DNA of 41,668 nucleotides from Teichococcus wenyumeiae. GTDB taxonomy: Bacteria > Pseudomonadota > Alphaproteobacteria > Acetobacterales > Acetobacteraceae. The notes beneath the pieces were generated by a model. It was not told the origin of the DNA, searched no databases, and saw only the letters and a program-made list of their open reading frames with translations. The translations under genes were made by a program, and so were the position numbers. Below are positions 1 to 7,329 of this stretch, one piece after another; within the stretch, counting starts at the first letter, position 1, and each line of letters opens with the position of its first letter. Location: NCBI RefSeq assembly GCF_003696345.1, contig NZ_RFLX01000029.1, positions 1-41,668 on the forward strand, written 5' to 3'.

Positions 1-715
1 TGCTTCGGGATGTGGTGCCGGCGGTCAGAGTTGGTCTTGAACGGCATGCCGGCATCCAAACTGCAGGGACAGAGACCCGACCCATAACTTCCCGGGCCTC
101 CACCTCCAAGCCGCCAGTCCGTGCAACAAGGTCTGCGTGGATGAGAAGTCCCAGATCCAGGCACTCGACCGCACCCCGCCCCTGGTGCCGATGCGTCCCG
201 GCCAGGCGGAGCGGCGCACGCATGACTATACCCGCCATGGCACCACTTCGCTGTTTGCGGCGCTGGACATCGCGACCGGGGCGGTGATCGGCCGCTGCGA
301 TCCGAAGCATCGCTCCACCGAGTTCCGGAAGTTCCTGGATCAGGTGGAGAAAGCCGTGCCCCCAAATCTCGACGTCCATCTCGTGATGGACAACTACGCC
401 ACCCACAAGACCAAGCCGATCCGCGACTGGCTGCTCAAGCGCCCGCGCTGGCATGTCCATTTCACGCCCACCGGCGCCTCCTGGATCAACCAGGTCGAAC
501 GCTTCTTCGCCCTGATCACCGACAAGCAGATCCGGCGCGGCGTCCATCGTTCCACCCAGGCGCTCGAGCGCGACATCCGTGCCTTCATCGAAGCCCATAA
601 CGTCGATCCCAGACCGTTCCGCTGGACCAATTCCGCCGATGACATCCTCGCTGCCATACAGCGCTTTTGCCAGGGCACCCAGCAGATCAGAGGAACTACA
701 GAATCAGGACACTAG
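1..715 (+). mobile_element. IS630-family element, right part
   Basis: The window opens inside an IS630-type element. Its right end is taken as the CTAG at 712-715, where the transposase stop codon sits, preceded by an AATCAGGACA stretch that looks like the inner part of a terminal repeat. The left end lies outside the window or is destroyed. IS630 elements target TA dinucleotides, consistent with the TA inside CTAG. Confidence 0.7.
137..715 (+). pseudogene. IS630 transposase, catalytic domain only
   Basis: This reading frame encodes the DDE catalytic half of an IS630 transposase. The three acidic residues appear in recognisable contexts: [22 protein letters not shown] and INQVERFF. The usual N-terminal helix-turn-helix half is not intact. 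Upstream of 137 the same frame still shows a weak GLHLQ-type match to the linker before VDEK, but with small indels and no convincing start codon. The annotated start is simply the GTG inside VDEK. It is probably a dead copy, although the missing part could lie left of the window. Family assignment rests on the motif set and is fairly secure. Confidence 0.75.
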
Positions 716-795
716 CGCAGGCTGGATTAAGCTGTAGAGTTATTCGCACGCTGCTCCGGTGAAAGGCCGGCCAGCTAAACTATCGCGATGGCCCA

Positions 796-2742
796 ATGAA
801 TACTCCAAATCAAAAACTCCGCAAAAGCGCCTACGAGCTCCTTATCCAGGCTACGGCAGGTTCCGCCATCTATATGCTTGACCTAGATGGGCGGGTAATC
901 AGCTGGAACCCTGGTGCCGAGCGGATCAAAGGCTATACGGCGGGCGAGATCATCGGCGAGCACTTCTCCCGGTTCTATACAGACGAAGAACGTAGATCTG
1001 CTGCTCCTGAGAGGTCGCTGAAGACCGCGGCCGAGACAGGCCAGTTTACGGCCGAAGCCTGGCAAGTTCGCAAAGATGGTAGCCGCTTCTGGGCCATGGT
1101 AGCGGTTGAACCCATTCGCCAGGATGGCGAGCTGGTGGGCTTCGCGATGATCACCCGAGACATCACGGAGCAGCGTGAAGCGCAGCTTGCAGCTCTTGAG
1201 ACTGAGAGCCGCTTCCGCCTTCTCATCCAGAGTGTCACTGACTATGCCATCTTTATGCTCGACCTGGACGGCCGTGTCAGCAACTGGAACTCGGGTGCAG
1301 AGCGCATCAAGGGCTACGCCGCTTCCGAGATTGTCGGCAGCCACTTCTCTCGTTTCTACACCCCTGAAGATATCGCTGCGGGCCTGCCCGCAAAAGCATT
1401 CGATACGGCGCGCCGAGATGGACGGTTTGAAGCGGAAGGATGGCGGGCTCGGAAGGATGGCAGCCGCTTCTGGGCCAGCGTGGTCATCGATGCCATTCGC
1501 GATGGTGGCAAGCTGATTGGCTTCGCCAAGATAACCCGAGATCTGACCGAGCGGAGGGAGGTCCAGCTCCAGCTAGAACAGTCGCGTGAACAGCTGTTCC
1601 AGGCGCAGAAGATGGAGGCGGTGGGCCAGCTCACCGGCGGGCTGGCGCATGACTTCAACAACCTACTCACCGGCATCAGTGGCAACCTGGAATTGCTGAG
1701 CGCCCGGGTGGCCCAAGGCCGGGTCAAGGACCTGGACCGCTACGTCAATGCCGCCCAGGGGGCGGCGAAGCGGGCCGCGGCGCTGACGCACCGGCTGCTC
1801 GCCTTCTCCCGTCGCCAGACATTGGACCCGAAGCCCACCGATGCCAACAGGCTGGTGGCCGGGATGGAGGAATTGGTGCGTCGCACCATGGGACCCGCCA
1901 TCACGGTGGAGATGGTGACGGCCGGCGGGCTCTGGCCGACGCTGGTGGACCCGCATCAGCTGGAGAACGCGTTGCTAAACCTCTGCATCAACGCGCGCGA
2001 CGTCATGCCCGCCGGCGGCCGGCTGACCATCGAGACCGCCAACCGCTGGCTGGACAGCCAAGCGGCGCGGGACCAGGACCTGCCGCCCGGCCAGTATATC
2101 TCGCTCTGCGTCTCCGACACCGGCACGGGCATGACGCCGGAGGTGGCGGCCAAGGCCTTCGACCCCTTCTTCACCACCAAGCCGCTGGGCCAGGGCACCG
2201 GGCTCGGCCTGTCCATGATCTATGGCTTCGCGCGGCAGTCGGGCGGGCAGGTGCGCATCTATTCCGAGCCCGGCCAAGGCGCCAATGTATGCATTTATCT
2301 CCCCCGCCATCGCGGCGAGGCCGAGGCCGCCGAGGCACCGCCAGAGCGCTCCACCGCGCGCCGCTTCGGCCAGGGTGAGACGGTGCTGGTTGTGGATGAC
2401 GAGCCAACGGTCCGTATGCTGGTGACGGAGGTGCTGGAGGAGCTGGGCTATGCCGCGTTGGAAGCCGCCGATGGCCCCGCCGGGCTGCGGCTGCTGCAAT
2501 CCGATGCTCCCATCGACCTGCTGGTGAGCGATGTCGGCCTGCCCGGCGGCATGAACGGCCGCCAGATGGCCAATGCCGCGCGCGAGGTGCGGCCGGACCT
2601 GAAGGTTCTCTTCATCACCGGCTATGCCGAGAATGCGGTGGTCGGCAATGGCTACCTGGAACCCGGCATGCATGTGATGACCAAGCCCTTCGCCCTGGAT
2701 GCCCTGGCCACCCGCATCAGAGACGTCATCCGCGGCGCCTGA
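796..2742 (+). CDS. PAS-PAS hybrid sensor histidine kinase with receiver
   Basis: A 648-residue soluble hybrid kinase. Two PAS/PAC units (roughly residues 10-130 and 135-255) are near duplicates, each with DLDGRV, GAERIKGY and RKDGSRFWA blocks, so they arose by internal duplication. A HisKA segment follows, with the phospho-acceptor His285 in LAHDFNNLL. The HATPase domain then shows NLCINARDVMP, SDTGTGM and GQGTGLGLSM. The C-terminal receiver (about 525-645) has Asp579 in SDVGLP and a late Lys in MTKPF. No membrane segment is seen, so it probably senses a cytoplasmic redox or ligand cue. There is no partner regulator next to it. It is flanked by IS630 and IS6, and its stop codon touches the IS6 end. 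Confidence 0.93.
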   Translation: MNTPNQKLRKSAYELLIQATAGSAIYMLDLDGRVISWNPGAERIKGYTAGEIIGEHFSRFYTDEERRSAAPERSLKTAAETGQFTAEAWQVRKDGSRFWAMVAVEPIRQDGELVGFAMITRDITEQREAQLAALETESRFRLLIQSVTDYAIFMLDLDGRVSNWNSGAERIKGYAASEIVGSHFSRFYTPEDIAAGLPAKAFDTARRDGRFEAEGWRARKDGSRFWASVVIDAIRDGGKLIGFAKITRDLTERREVQLQLEQSREQLFQAQKMEAVGQLTGGLAHDFNNLLTGISGNLELLSARVAQGRVKDLDRYVNAAQGAAKRAAALTHRLLAFSRRQTLDPKPTDANRLVAGMEELVRRTMGPAITVEMVTAGGLWPTLVDPHQLENALLNLCINARDVMPAGGRLTIETANRWLDSQAARDQDLPPGQYISLCVSDTGTGMTPEVAAKAFDPFFTTKPLGQGTGLGLSMIYGFARQSGGQVRIYSEPGQGANVCIYLPRHRGEAEAAEAPPERSTARRFGQGETVLVVDDEPTVRMLVTEVLEELGYAALEAADGPAGLRLLQSDAPIDLLVSDVGLPGGMNGRQMANAAREVRPDLKVLFITGYAENAVVGNGYLEPGMHVMTKPFALDALATRIRDVIRGA

Positions 2743-3577
2743 GGCATTGCCAAGTTGAGCGGCAGTAGCCGGGGCTGGCTGGCTGGCTGGGCGAGGCTGG
2801 TGGGATGAGGCAAGACCCCGCTACCTACCCTGGATACCGCTTCCCTGCGGAGATCATCAGCCACGCCGTTTGGCTGTATCACGTGTTCAGCCTGAGCCTG
2901 CGTGATGTGGAGCTGATCCTGGCGGAGCGGGGCATCACCGTCACGCATGAGAGCATCCGGAGCTGGTGCCGGAAGTTCGGTTCGGAGTTTGCGGCCAAGC
3001 TGCGGCGACGCCGGCCGAAGCCGGGCGACACCTGGCACCTCGATGAAGTGTTTCTGCGCATCAATGGCGTGCTCCACTATCTCTGGCGAGCGGTGGACCA
3101 GCACGGCGTGGTGCTGGACATCCTCGTTCAGGATCGGCGAAACGGCAATGCGGCCAAGCGGTTCTTCAAGCGCCTCCTGGCAGGCCTCAAGTACAAGCCA
3201 CGTCGGCTGGTTACAGACAGGCTGAAGAGCTATGGCGTGGCGCAGCGCGAGTTCCTGCCCGAAGCCCAACATCGGAGCTGCCGCTATCTGAATAACCGGG
3301 CGGAGAACTCGCATCGGCCGACCCGACGGCGAGAGCGGCAGATGCAACGGTTTAAGTCAGCCGGGCAGGCCCAGCGGTTCCTCTCGGCGCACAGCATGAT
3401 CTACGGCCATTCCCGTCCTCGCCGGCACCTCATGACGGCCGGCAAGTACCGCCATGCTCGGAACAAGGCTTTCCGTATCTGGCGGCAGGAAATGTGCGCC
3501 CAGGCGGCATCCTGATCCTGCCGCACCCTCAGTCACGCGGCCAAACTCGCCTTCTTGTCAAACAACTTGCCAATGCC
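2743..3577 (+). mobile_element. IS6-family insertion sequence, apparently complete
   Basis: An 835-bp element bounded by imperfect inverted repeats: GGCATTGCCAAGTTG at 2743 and, on the other strand, GGCATTGGCAAGTTG ending at 3577. It contains one transposase gene. The 8-bp flanks differ (GCGCCTGA and CCACGTCC), so there is no target duplication. That is common after IS6-type replicative events followed by recombination or adjacent deletion. Sequence related to its right end recurs at 23492-23577. Confidence 0.85.
2805..3515 (+). CDS. IS6-family transposase
   Basis: A 236-residue DDE transposase, a normal length for IS6. The N-terminal YRFPAEIISHAVWLY segment is the typical family start. The catalytic acidic residues appear in WHLDEVFLRI, VTDRLKSYG and RAENSHRPTRRRE. 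The frame is undamaged and lies wholly within the terminal repeats, so this copy may be active. A related but distinct N-terminal fragment lies at 16785-17002 on the other strand. ATG at 2805 is the only start close to the left terminal repeat. Confidence 0.93.
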   Translation: MRQDPATYPGYRFPAEIISHAVWLYHVFSLSLRDVELILAERGITVTHESIRSWCRKFGSEFAAKLRRRRPKPGDTWHLDEVFLRINGVLHYLWRAVDQHGVVLDILVQDRRNGNAAKRFFKRLLAGLKYKPRRLVTDRLKSYGVAQREFLPEAQHRSCRYLNNRAENSHRPTRRRERQMQRFKSAGQAQRFLSAHSMIYGHSRPRRHLMTAGKYRHARNKAFRIWRQEMCAQAAS

Positions 3578-3738
3578 CCACGTCCGATAGAAGGGCTGTC
3601 GATCCGTGCGACGTCGCGCGACACGAGGGTGGTTGTCATGGTGGCCTCCATGGATTGTCTCTTTCAAGGTCTGGCCGGGCTGCGCTTGACCAGGATTCTG
3701 ACCTGGAAGGCGTGGCTAGATGCGAGCCTAAGTGGAAT

Positions 3739-4371
3739 TCACGCCTTCGCGGGCATGGGTGACAAAGCTTCGCGATTTGCCGACAGAACCGCCGCGTACC
3801 TGGCAATGCGCTCCCCTTGGAAGCGCGCCGCTGCGAGTTGGGCGGCAGGCATCTCACCACCTTTGGGATCCGTGAAGCTCACGCCGTAGGGATTACCGCC
3901 AGCGGCGTAGAGGGACGGGTCGGTGTAGCCGACCGGAACGATCACAGCGCCCCAGTGATAGAAGACGTTCTGCAGCGCGAGCAGCGTTGCTTCCTGGCCG
4001 CCATGGATATTGCCAGCGCCACCGAATGCCCCGGCCGCCTTGTCCTGCAACTTGCCGGTGAACCACTTGCCGCCACACAGGTCGATGAACTGCTTCAGCT
4101 GGGCCGCTGGCAGGCCGAAGCGCGTCGGCGTTCCGAGCAGGAAACCGTCCGCCCATTCCAGGTCGTCCGGCGTCGCTACGGGGACATCTTGGGTGGCTTC
4201 GACATGCGCCCGCCACAACGGGTTGCCATCGATTGCAGCTTCAGGAGCCAGTTCGGCGGCCTTGCGAACCCGGACCTCACCGCCGACCGACGCTGCACCC
4301 TCGGCAGCCGCCATGGCGATGCGGTGGGTGCCACCGGTGCTGCTGTAATAGACGATCGCGATCTTGACCAA
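3739..4371 (-). CDS. WrbA-like FMN flavodoxin / NAD(P)H:quinone oxidoreductase
   Basis: About 210 residues with the flavodoxin fold. The N-terminal IAIVYYSSTGGTH is the FMN phosphate loop, followed by LLGTPTRFG and the GGAGNIHGGQEATLLAL block typical of the WrbA group. This group reduces quinones by two electrons with NAD(P)H, limiting semiquinone formation. I chose the TTG at 4371 because a GGAG lies 8 nt upstream and the family begins at this point; the frame is open further upstream but is proline- and tryptophan-rich without similarity. It lies downstream of the alpha-hydroxy-acid oxidase in the same orientation, 223 bp away, so co-transcription is possible but not shown. Confidence 0.88.
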   Translation of the reverse strand: MVKIAIVYYSSTGGTHRIAMAAAEGAASVGGEVRVRKAAELAPEAAIDGNPLWRAHVEATQDVPVATPDDLEWADGFLLGTPTRFGLPAAQLKQFIDLCGGKWFTGKLQDKAAGAFGGAGNIHGGQEATLLALQNVFYHWGAVIVPVGYTDPSLYAAGGNPYGVSFTDPKGGEMPAAQLAAARFQGERIARYAAVLSANREALSPMPAKA

Positions 4372-4594
4372 GGTCTGTTCTCCGTTGGTGAGAGGATATT
4401 GCTGGGCAGGGCCCCAAGGTCGGCGACAGGGGCCTGCCCACCACACCTACGTAAGCCGGGGACAGTGTGCCGATTAGATCGGAGCTTCCGGACTGGGCGT
4501 TCCGGCAGAAGGCAATCAATATCCCGTCCGCTCGCCGATGCACTTAGTGACCGCTGGCTGAGCTTTTTGGGCGCGACTAAGGCTTTGCTGCGCC

Positions 4595-5803
4595 TCAACC
4601 ATCCTGTGCGGCGATCCGGTGGTGAAGCGGCAAAACATGCTCACGCCCGAGCGACGCAACCTTATCCACGCCCAGATGCAACATCGTTTCGACGAGTTCC
4701 CGCTGGAAGTAGTCCATGAGTCCGGAGACGCCTCCGGCTCCTCCCAGGGTGAGTGCCCACCATACCGGCCGACCGACCGCGACGGCGCTGGCGCCAAGCG
4801 CGAGCGCCTTCGCCACATCCGTGCCCCGGCGTATGCCGCTGTCGAGCATGACCGGCACCGCGCCCTGCACAGCGTCCACGATCTTGGGGAGGACACTGAT
4901 GGATGCGGGGGTGCCATCAAGCGCCCGGCCGCCATGGTTCGAAACCTGGATCGCCCCCGCACCGGCTCTGACCGCCTCGGCGGCGTCTTCCGGCCTCGTG
5001 AGTCCTTTTATGACGACCGGCAACCCGGTGACGCTCCGGACCATCTCCAGTTCCCGCCAGGATAGATCCGTCTTGAAAGAGGGTGCCCTGCCTTCCGGAT
5101 AATTCCCGTAGGGAAGCCAGGGTCTCGGGCGCCCCATGTTCGCATATTGATCCGACGAGCCTTGGCCGATGGCGTCCACGGTAAGTACGATCGCCTTGAA
5201 CCCGGCGGCACGCGCACGCTGGAGGATCTCCCTCGAGCGGCCCTCGTCCTGGTCGAGATACATCTGGAACCACTTCGGCCCGTCAGAGGCCCGGGCGATG
5301 TCCTCCATGGGGATTGTCGAAGCGCTCGAGACGGCCACCAAGCCGCCCGACTTCCCCATGCCCCGCGCAGTGGCGACCTCCCCTTCCGGATGTACGAGAC
5401 CATGGCTACCCATGGGCGAGACGAAGATCGGGAAGGGCAGGCTCTCGCCGAGAAGCGTTACGGCTGTGTCGATCCTGTCTCGCACGACGCCACCCATCCG
5501 GTGCGGAGCGAAGGCGTAGTCCCCGAAGGCGCGCCGGTTCTCCCGCAAGGTCCACTGCTCGCCGTTTCCGTTGGCGATGAACACGTGGACGCCCTCGGGC
5601 AGCTTCCGCTTTGCCTCCTCCTCCAGAAGGTCGACGTTGATGACCGCGAGATCCTTGTCGATGCCCTTCCGGATGATCGTTACCGATGGACGGCTGGCTT
5701 CTTCCCGCACCTGGGCGCGGGCCGACCCCGCTGTCGACAACGCCACTGCAGATGCCAGACCAGCACCAGCGATCTGAAAAACGTTTCTGCGTGAAGAGAT
5801 CAT
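4595..5803 (-). CDS. FMN-dependent alpha-hydroxy-acid oxidase / lactate dehydrogenase family, Tat-type signal
   Basis: A 402-residue member of the glycolate oxidase / L-lactate dehydrogenase TIM-barrel family, which oxidises 2-hydroxy acids with FMN. Visible family features are FVSPMGSHGLVHPEGE, KWFQMYLDQDE, LTVDAI, VIKGL (FMN-contacting Lys), the catalytic histidine in QVSNHGGRALDG, and LDSGIRRGTDVAKALALGA followed by VGRPVWW. The N-terminus MISSRRNVFQ plus a hydrophobic stretch ending ARAQ is a twin-arginine signal, so the folded flavoprotein is probably exported; most relatives are cytoplasmic or membrane-associated. I chose ATG 5803 because it starts this signal. The divergent LysR gene at 5988 probably regulates it. 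The substrate is not determined by the sequence. Confidence 0.9.
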   Translation of the reverse strand: MISSRRNVFQIAGAGLASAVALSTAGSARAQVREEASRPSVTIIRKGIDKDLAVINVDLLEEEAKRKLPEGVHVFIANGNGEQWTLRENRRAFGDYAFAPHRMGGVVRDRIDTAVTLLGESLPFPIFVSPMGSHGLVHPEGEVATARGMGKSGGLVAVSSASTIPMEDIARASDGPKWFQMYLDQDEGRSREILQRARAAGFKAIVLTVDAIGQGSSDQYANMGRPRPWLPYGNYPEGRAPSFKTDLSWRELEMVRSVTGLPVVIKGLTRPEDAAEAVRAGAGAIQVSNHGGRALDGTPASISVLPKIVDAVQGAVPVMLDSGIRRGTDVAKALALGASAVAVGRPVWWALTLGGAGGVSGLMDYFQRELVETMLHLGVDKVASLGREHVLPLHHRIAAQDG

Positions 5804-5987
5804 GTCCCGACGGCCTCTAGATGTAAGTGGGGAAGATGAGATGACGTGCTTGGCCACCCCGGCCGGGCAACCAACATTGGCTTCACTTCTCAATCTAGGC
5901 TGTGGATAGTTGGGCGATTAGGACGCCATTTCTGGACACGGCGTTTCCGTACGGAGACAATCAACGCGCACAACGCAGCTCCGAGCG
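5804..5987. promoter_or_regulatory. Divergent promoter region, oxidase / LysR
   Basis: This 184-bp spacer separates the divergently transcribed oxidase and LysR genes, the usual site for a LysR operator. A 10-bp perfect palindrome TCCGTACGGA at 5946-5955 lies about 35 nt before the regulator start. I could not assign -35/-10 boxes with confidence in either direction. Confidence 0.4.
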
Positions 5988-6902
5988 ATGAACGACCTAA
6001 ACGACCTGTATTATTTTCATGCTGTGGCGACCCATCAGGGCTTCTCCGCCGCGTCCCGGCACATCGGTGTTCCTAAAGCAACGCTCAGCAAGGGTGTTGC
6101 AAGATTGGAGGAGCGCCTGCAGGTGCGCCTGCTCGAGAGAACTACCCGGAGCCTGCGCACCACCGAGGTCGGTCGCGCGTTTCTTGAGCACTGCCAGACG
6201 ATGCTCGCGGGAGTGGAGGCCGCCGAGGCAGTCGCGGCGCAGGCCCAGGCGGAGCCGAACGGCATCGTTCGCATGAGTTGCCCGCAGGGGCTTATCCAGA
6301 ACTTGGTCGCTGACATCCTGCCGACCTTCATGCGGGCCTACCCGCGGGTGCGGGTGCAAATGAAGGTGCTAAACCGGCGCGCTGACCTGATCGAGGACGG
6401 GGTCGACATTGCACTCAGGGCCCGAACGCTGCTTGAGGGTGACGCGTCGCAGATCGTGCGGCCCCTCGGACGGACCCATCTGGTGTTTGCAATAAGTCCG
6501 CTGCTGCGGGACAGGCTTGGCGCTGAACTCAGTATCGAGCATCTCACCGAACTGCCGACACTGTCGATGACAGAGGATGCCGACGAAGACACCTGGAATG
6601 TGGCGGGCCCGGCAGATGAGGCGCGCACGATCCGCCACCGGCCGCGGCTGCAATGCAGCAACTTCGACCTGCTGCTGGCGGCGGCGACCGACGGCCTCGG
6701 TGTGGCACTGCTCCCCGAGCACATCTGCCGGTCCGCCTTCGTCTCAGGAGAACTCGTGCACGTCCTGCCGGACTGGCATACGACGCATGGAACCATCTAT
6801 GCCGTGTTCGCGAGCCGGAAGGGACTCGTCCCCGCGGTACGGGCCCTGATCGACCATCTTGCGGTGGAGGTGGCGCGAAGGGCGTCACCCCTCTCCCCAT
6901 AG
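5988..6902 (+). CDS. LysR-family transcriptional regulator
   Basis: A 304-residue LysR regulator of ordinary length. The winged helix-turn-helix covers about residues 1-60 (LYYFHAVATHQGFSAASRHI, then TLSKGVARLEERL and LLERTTRSLRTTEVG). An effector-binding domain follows, with the GVDIALR and LLAAATDGLGVALLPEHI blocks. It belongs to the AaeR/DsdC-like group common in Proteobacteria, where the inducer is usually a small organic acid or aromatic. Its divergent position next to the alpha-hydroxy-acid oxidase makes that gene the probable target. Confidence 0.92.
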   Translation: MNDLNDLYYFHAVATHQGFSAASRHIGVPKATLSKGVARLEERLQVRLLERTTRSLRTTEVGRAFLEHCQTMLAGVEAAEAVAAQAQAEPNGIVRMSCPQGLIQNLVADILPTFMRAYPRVRVQMKVLNRRADLIEDGVDIALRARTLLEGDASQIVRPLGRTHLVFAISPLLRDRLGAELSIEHLTELPTLSMTEDADEDTWNVAGPADEARTIRHRPRLQCSNFDLLLAAATDGLGVALLPEHICRSAFVSGELVHVLPDWHTTHGTIYAVFASRKGLVPAVRALIDHLAVEVARRASPLSP

Positions 6903-7095
6903 AGATCCTTTCCAGATTTCCAGGATTGCAGAGTGCTGGCCGAGGATGGGCAATCATTTTGACCGTTGTCATGAATGACCGTCGTGGTGGACAGCAGGCA
7001 GAGACAGGACGGTCTCCGAGGGGGGGGGTGTACGCTTATCTCGGCCATCCCCGAGGTGCAGTCCGCACCCCGAAAGCGGATAATATCTTTTATCC

Positions 7096-7323
7096 TGTTG
7101 ATTGCCACTGAGAGCCGGGATCTCCCGCACTTTCCGTGCTGCGCCTAGGGCAAACTTATCTGCAAGTGCTTGGAGCTGCTCGGAAACCCCATACTCAATC
7201 CGCATCAACCGCTCAACTTTCGGGAATGGCCACCATTTGCCGAATTCCCGTCCGCAATCAGTGGTTTGCGCTGCCTTTTCCGGATCTGCGAACACGGAAA
7301 GTGCGGGAGATCCAGTATTCACC
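7096..7323. mobile_element. Mini element with ISL3-type ends (about 228 bp)
   Basis: The left end TGTTGATTGCCACTGAGAGC at 7096 matches the ISL3 ends at 36869 and 39579. An inverted partner ending near 7323 shares the inner block GGATCTCCCGCACTTTCCGTG. There is no transposase. The interior (about 7140-7288) is visibly poorer in GC than its surroundings and on the minus strand reads as an open frame containing GREFGKWWPFPKVERLMR, of no family I recognise. It sits 7 bp beyond the stop of the kinase at 7330. No target duplication was found, and the outer right boundary is uncertain by several bases. Confidence 0.6.
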
Positions 7324-7329
7324 CTGCGC

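Noticed and set aside
1975-2673. 232-codon minus-strand open frame within the hybrid kinase
   Set aside because: The kinase motifs on the plus strand account for this DNA; the antisense frame has no similarity.
7020-7028. Run of nine G, possible phase-variation tract
   Set aside because: It lies between genes, not in a promoter or frame I can support, so a phase-variation claim has no basis.
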